A DNA stretch of 5,271 bases from positions 1-5,271 of the forward strand of contig CANHFN010000068.1 in the NCBI GenBank assembly GCA_947459935.1, given 5' to 3'. The position numbers and the translations under genes are program-made. Source of the DNA: Actinomycetota bacterium (GTDB taxonomy: Bacteria; Actinomycetota; Actinomycetes; Nanopelagicales; Nanopelagicaceae). Shown in pieces: positions 5,014-5,271 of this stretch. Positions within the stretch are counted from its first letter, which is position 1. The number at the start of each line of letters is the position of its first letter. The notes beneath the pieces are model-generated. The model did no database searches, was not told where the DNA came from, and saw only the letters and a program-made list of their open reading frames with translations.

Positions 5014-5020
5014 AAGTGAA

Positions 5021-5271
5021 TTACTTCAGCAAGAGCAGGATGCCAGCGGTGATGAGCGCAAGCGCGGTGATGATGGAGTACTTGGTTCCAAGGCGCTGCG
5101 GCAGACCTTGAATCCCGCTCTTTTGATCTTGTTTCATATCTTTGATCACGTTAATAAAGTGTGCAGCCATTCCAAATAGCGCACCACCTAGCCACATCCA
5201 CAAAGGTGGGTTTATATCCTTGGAGATAGCTATCGAAGATGGAAGTGCTGCAAAGGCAATGGCATAAGGAA
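5021..5271 (-). CDS. UbiA-family prenyltransferase, C-terminal part
   Basis: UbiA-type enzymes are integral membrane proteins that join a polyprenyl chain to an aromatic or other acceptor, as in menaquinone, heme O or related lipid synthesis. Only the last 82 residues lie in the window; the reading frame is open to the right edge, so the 5' part is outside. Three hydrophobic segments are visible. After the AHFINVIKD region comes the second Asp-rich motif, Asp-Met-Lys-Gln-Asp, which binds the prenyl diphosphate through Mg2+, followed by GIQGLPQRLG. The AHFxNV and GxxGLPxRLG signatures are, from memory, those of an actinobacterial UbiA subgroup often labelled 4-hydroxybenzoate polyprenyltransferase-like. 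The substrate cannot be decided from this part. A TTG at 5203 could be mistaken for a start, but conserved sequence continues upstream (PYAIAFAALP). Stop codon TAA at 5023-5021. Confidence 0.88.
   Translation of the reverse strand, partial: PYAIAFAALPSSIAISKDINPPLWMWLGGALFGMAAHFINVIKDMKQDQKSGIQGLPQRLGTKYSIITALALITAGILLLLK

Overview
The window looks like chromosome from a mid-to-low GC, free-living actinobacterium, most likely a freshwater planktonic one. The main clues are a mycoredoxin (the actinobacterial glutaredoxin with a CGYC centre, partner of mycothiol), a heliorhodopsin that, from memory, closely resembles the founding protein 48C12 from a freshwater actinobacterial fosmid, and a UbiA prenyltransferase with the actinobacterial AHFxNV-DxxxD-GxxGLPxRLG signature. 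The taxonomy is an inference; no rRNA or tRNA gene is present.

Layout. (1) Positions 1-1102, minus strand: a short lipoprotein (767-1102), then a single-pass membrane protein with an outside domain (154-633), then the start of a second membrane-anchored protein (1-152) that leaves the window. Both membrane proteins start with TTG and are separated by one base. None has a known function. (2) Positions 1103-1395: divergent control region with a good sigma70-like promoter for the lipoprotein gene and an inverted repeat in its spacer. (3) 1396-2286, plus strand: a single-domain, six-helix voltage-gated cation channel of the bacterial Nav/Cav type, with an unusual TLENF filter. (4) 2290-2544, minus strand: mycoredoxin, convergent with the channel gene and only three bases from it. 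(5) 2545-2964: a gap that is not empty. On the plus strand it holds a strong Shine-Dalgarno sequence, a 39-codon small ORF, several consecutive hairpins and an intrinsic terminator. (6) 2965-5271, minus strand: a co-directional run, in transcription order UbiA prenyltransferase (5' part outside the window), CBS-domain protein, S51-family serine peptidase, heliorhodopsin, with gaps of 73, 25 and 41 bases.

How it may work together. The 3' half is a possible operon ending in a light-sensing protein, but a -10-like hexamer placed six bases before the heliorhodopsin ATG suggests that this gene also has its own leaderless transcript. No carotenoid or retinal synthesis gene is seen in the window, so the chromophore must come from elsewhere. 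The best candidates for something undescribed are the small plus-strand gene or structured RNA between mycoredoxin and heliorhodopsin, and the channel's selectivity filter. No CRISPR array, insertion sequence or attachment site is visible.
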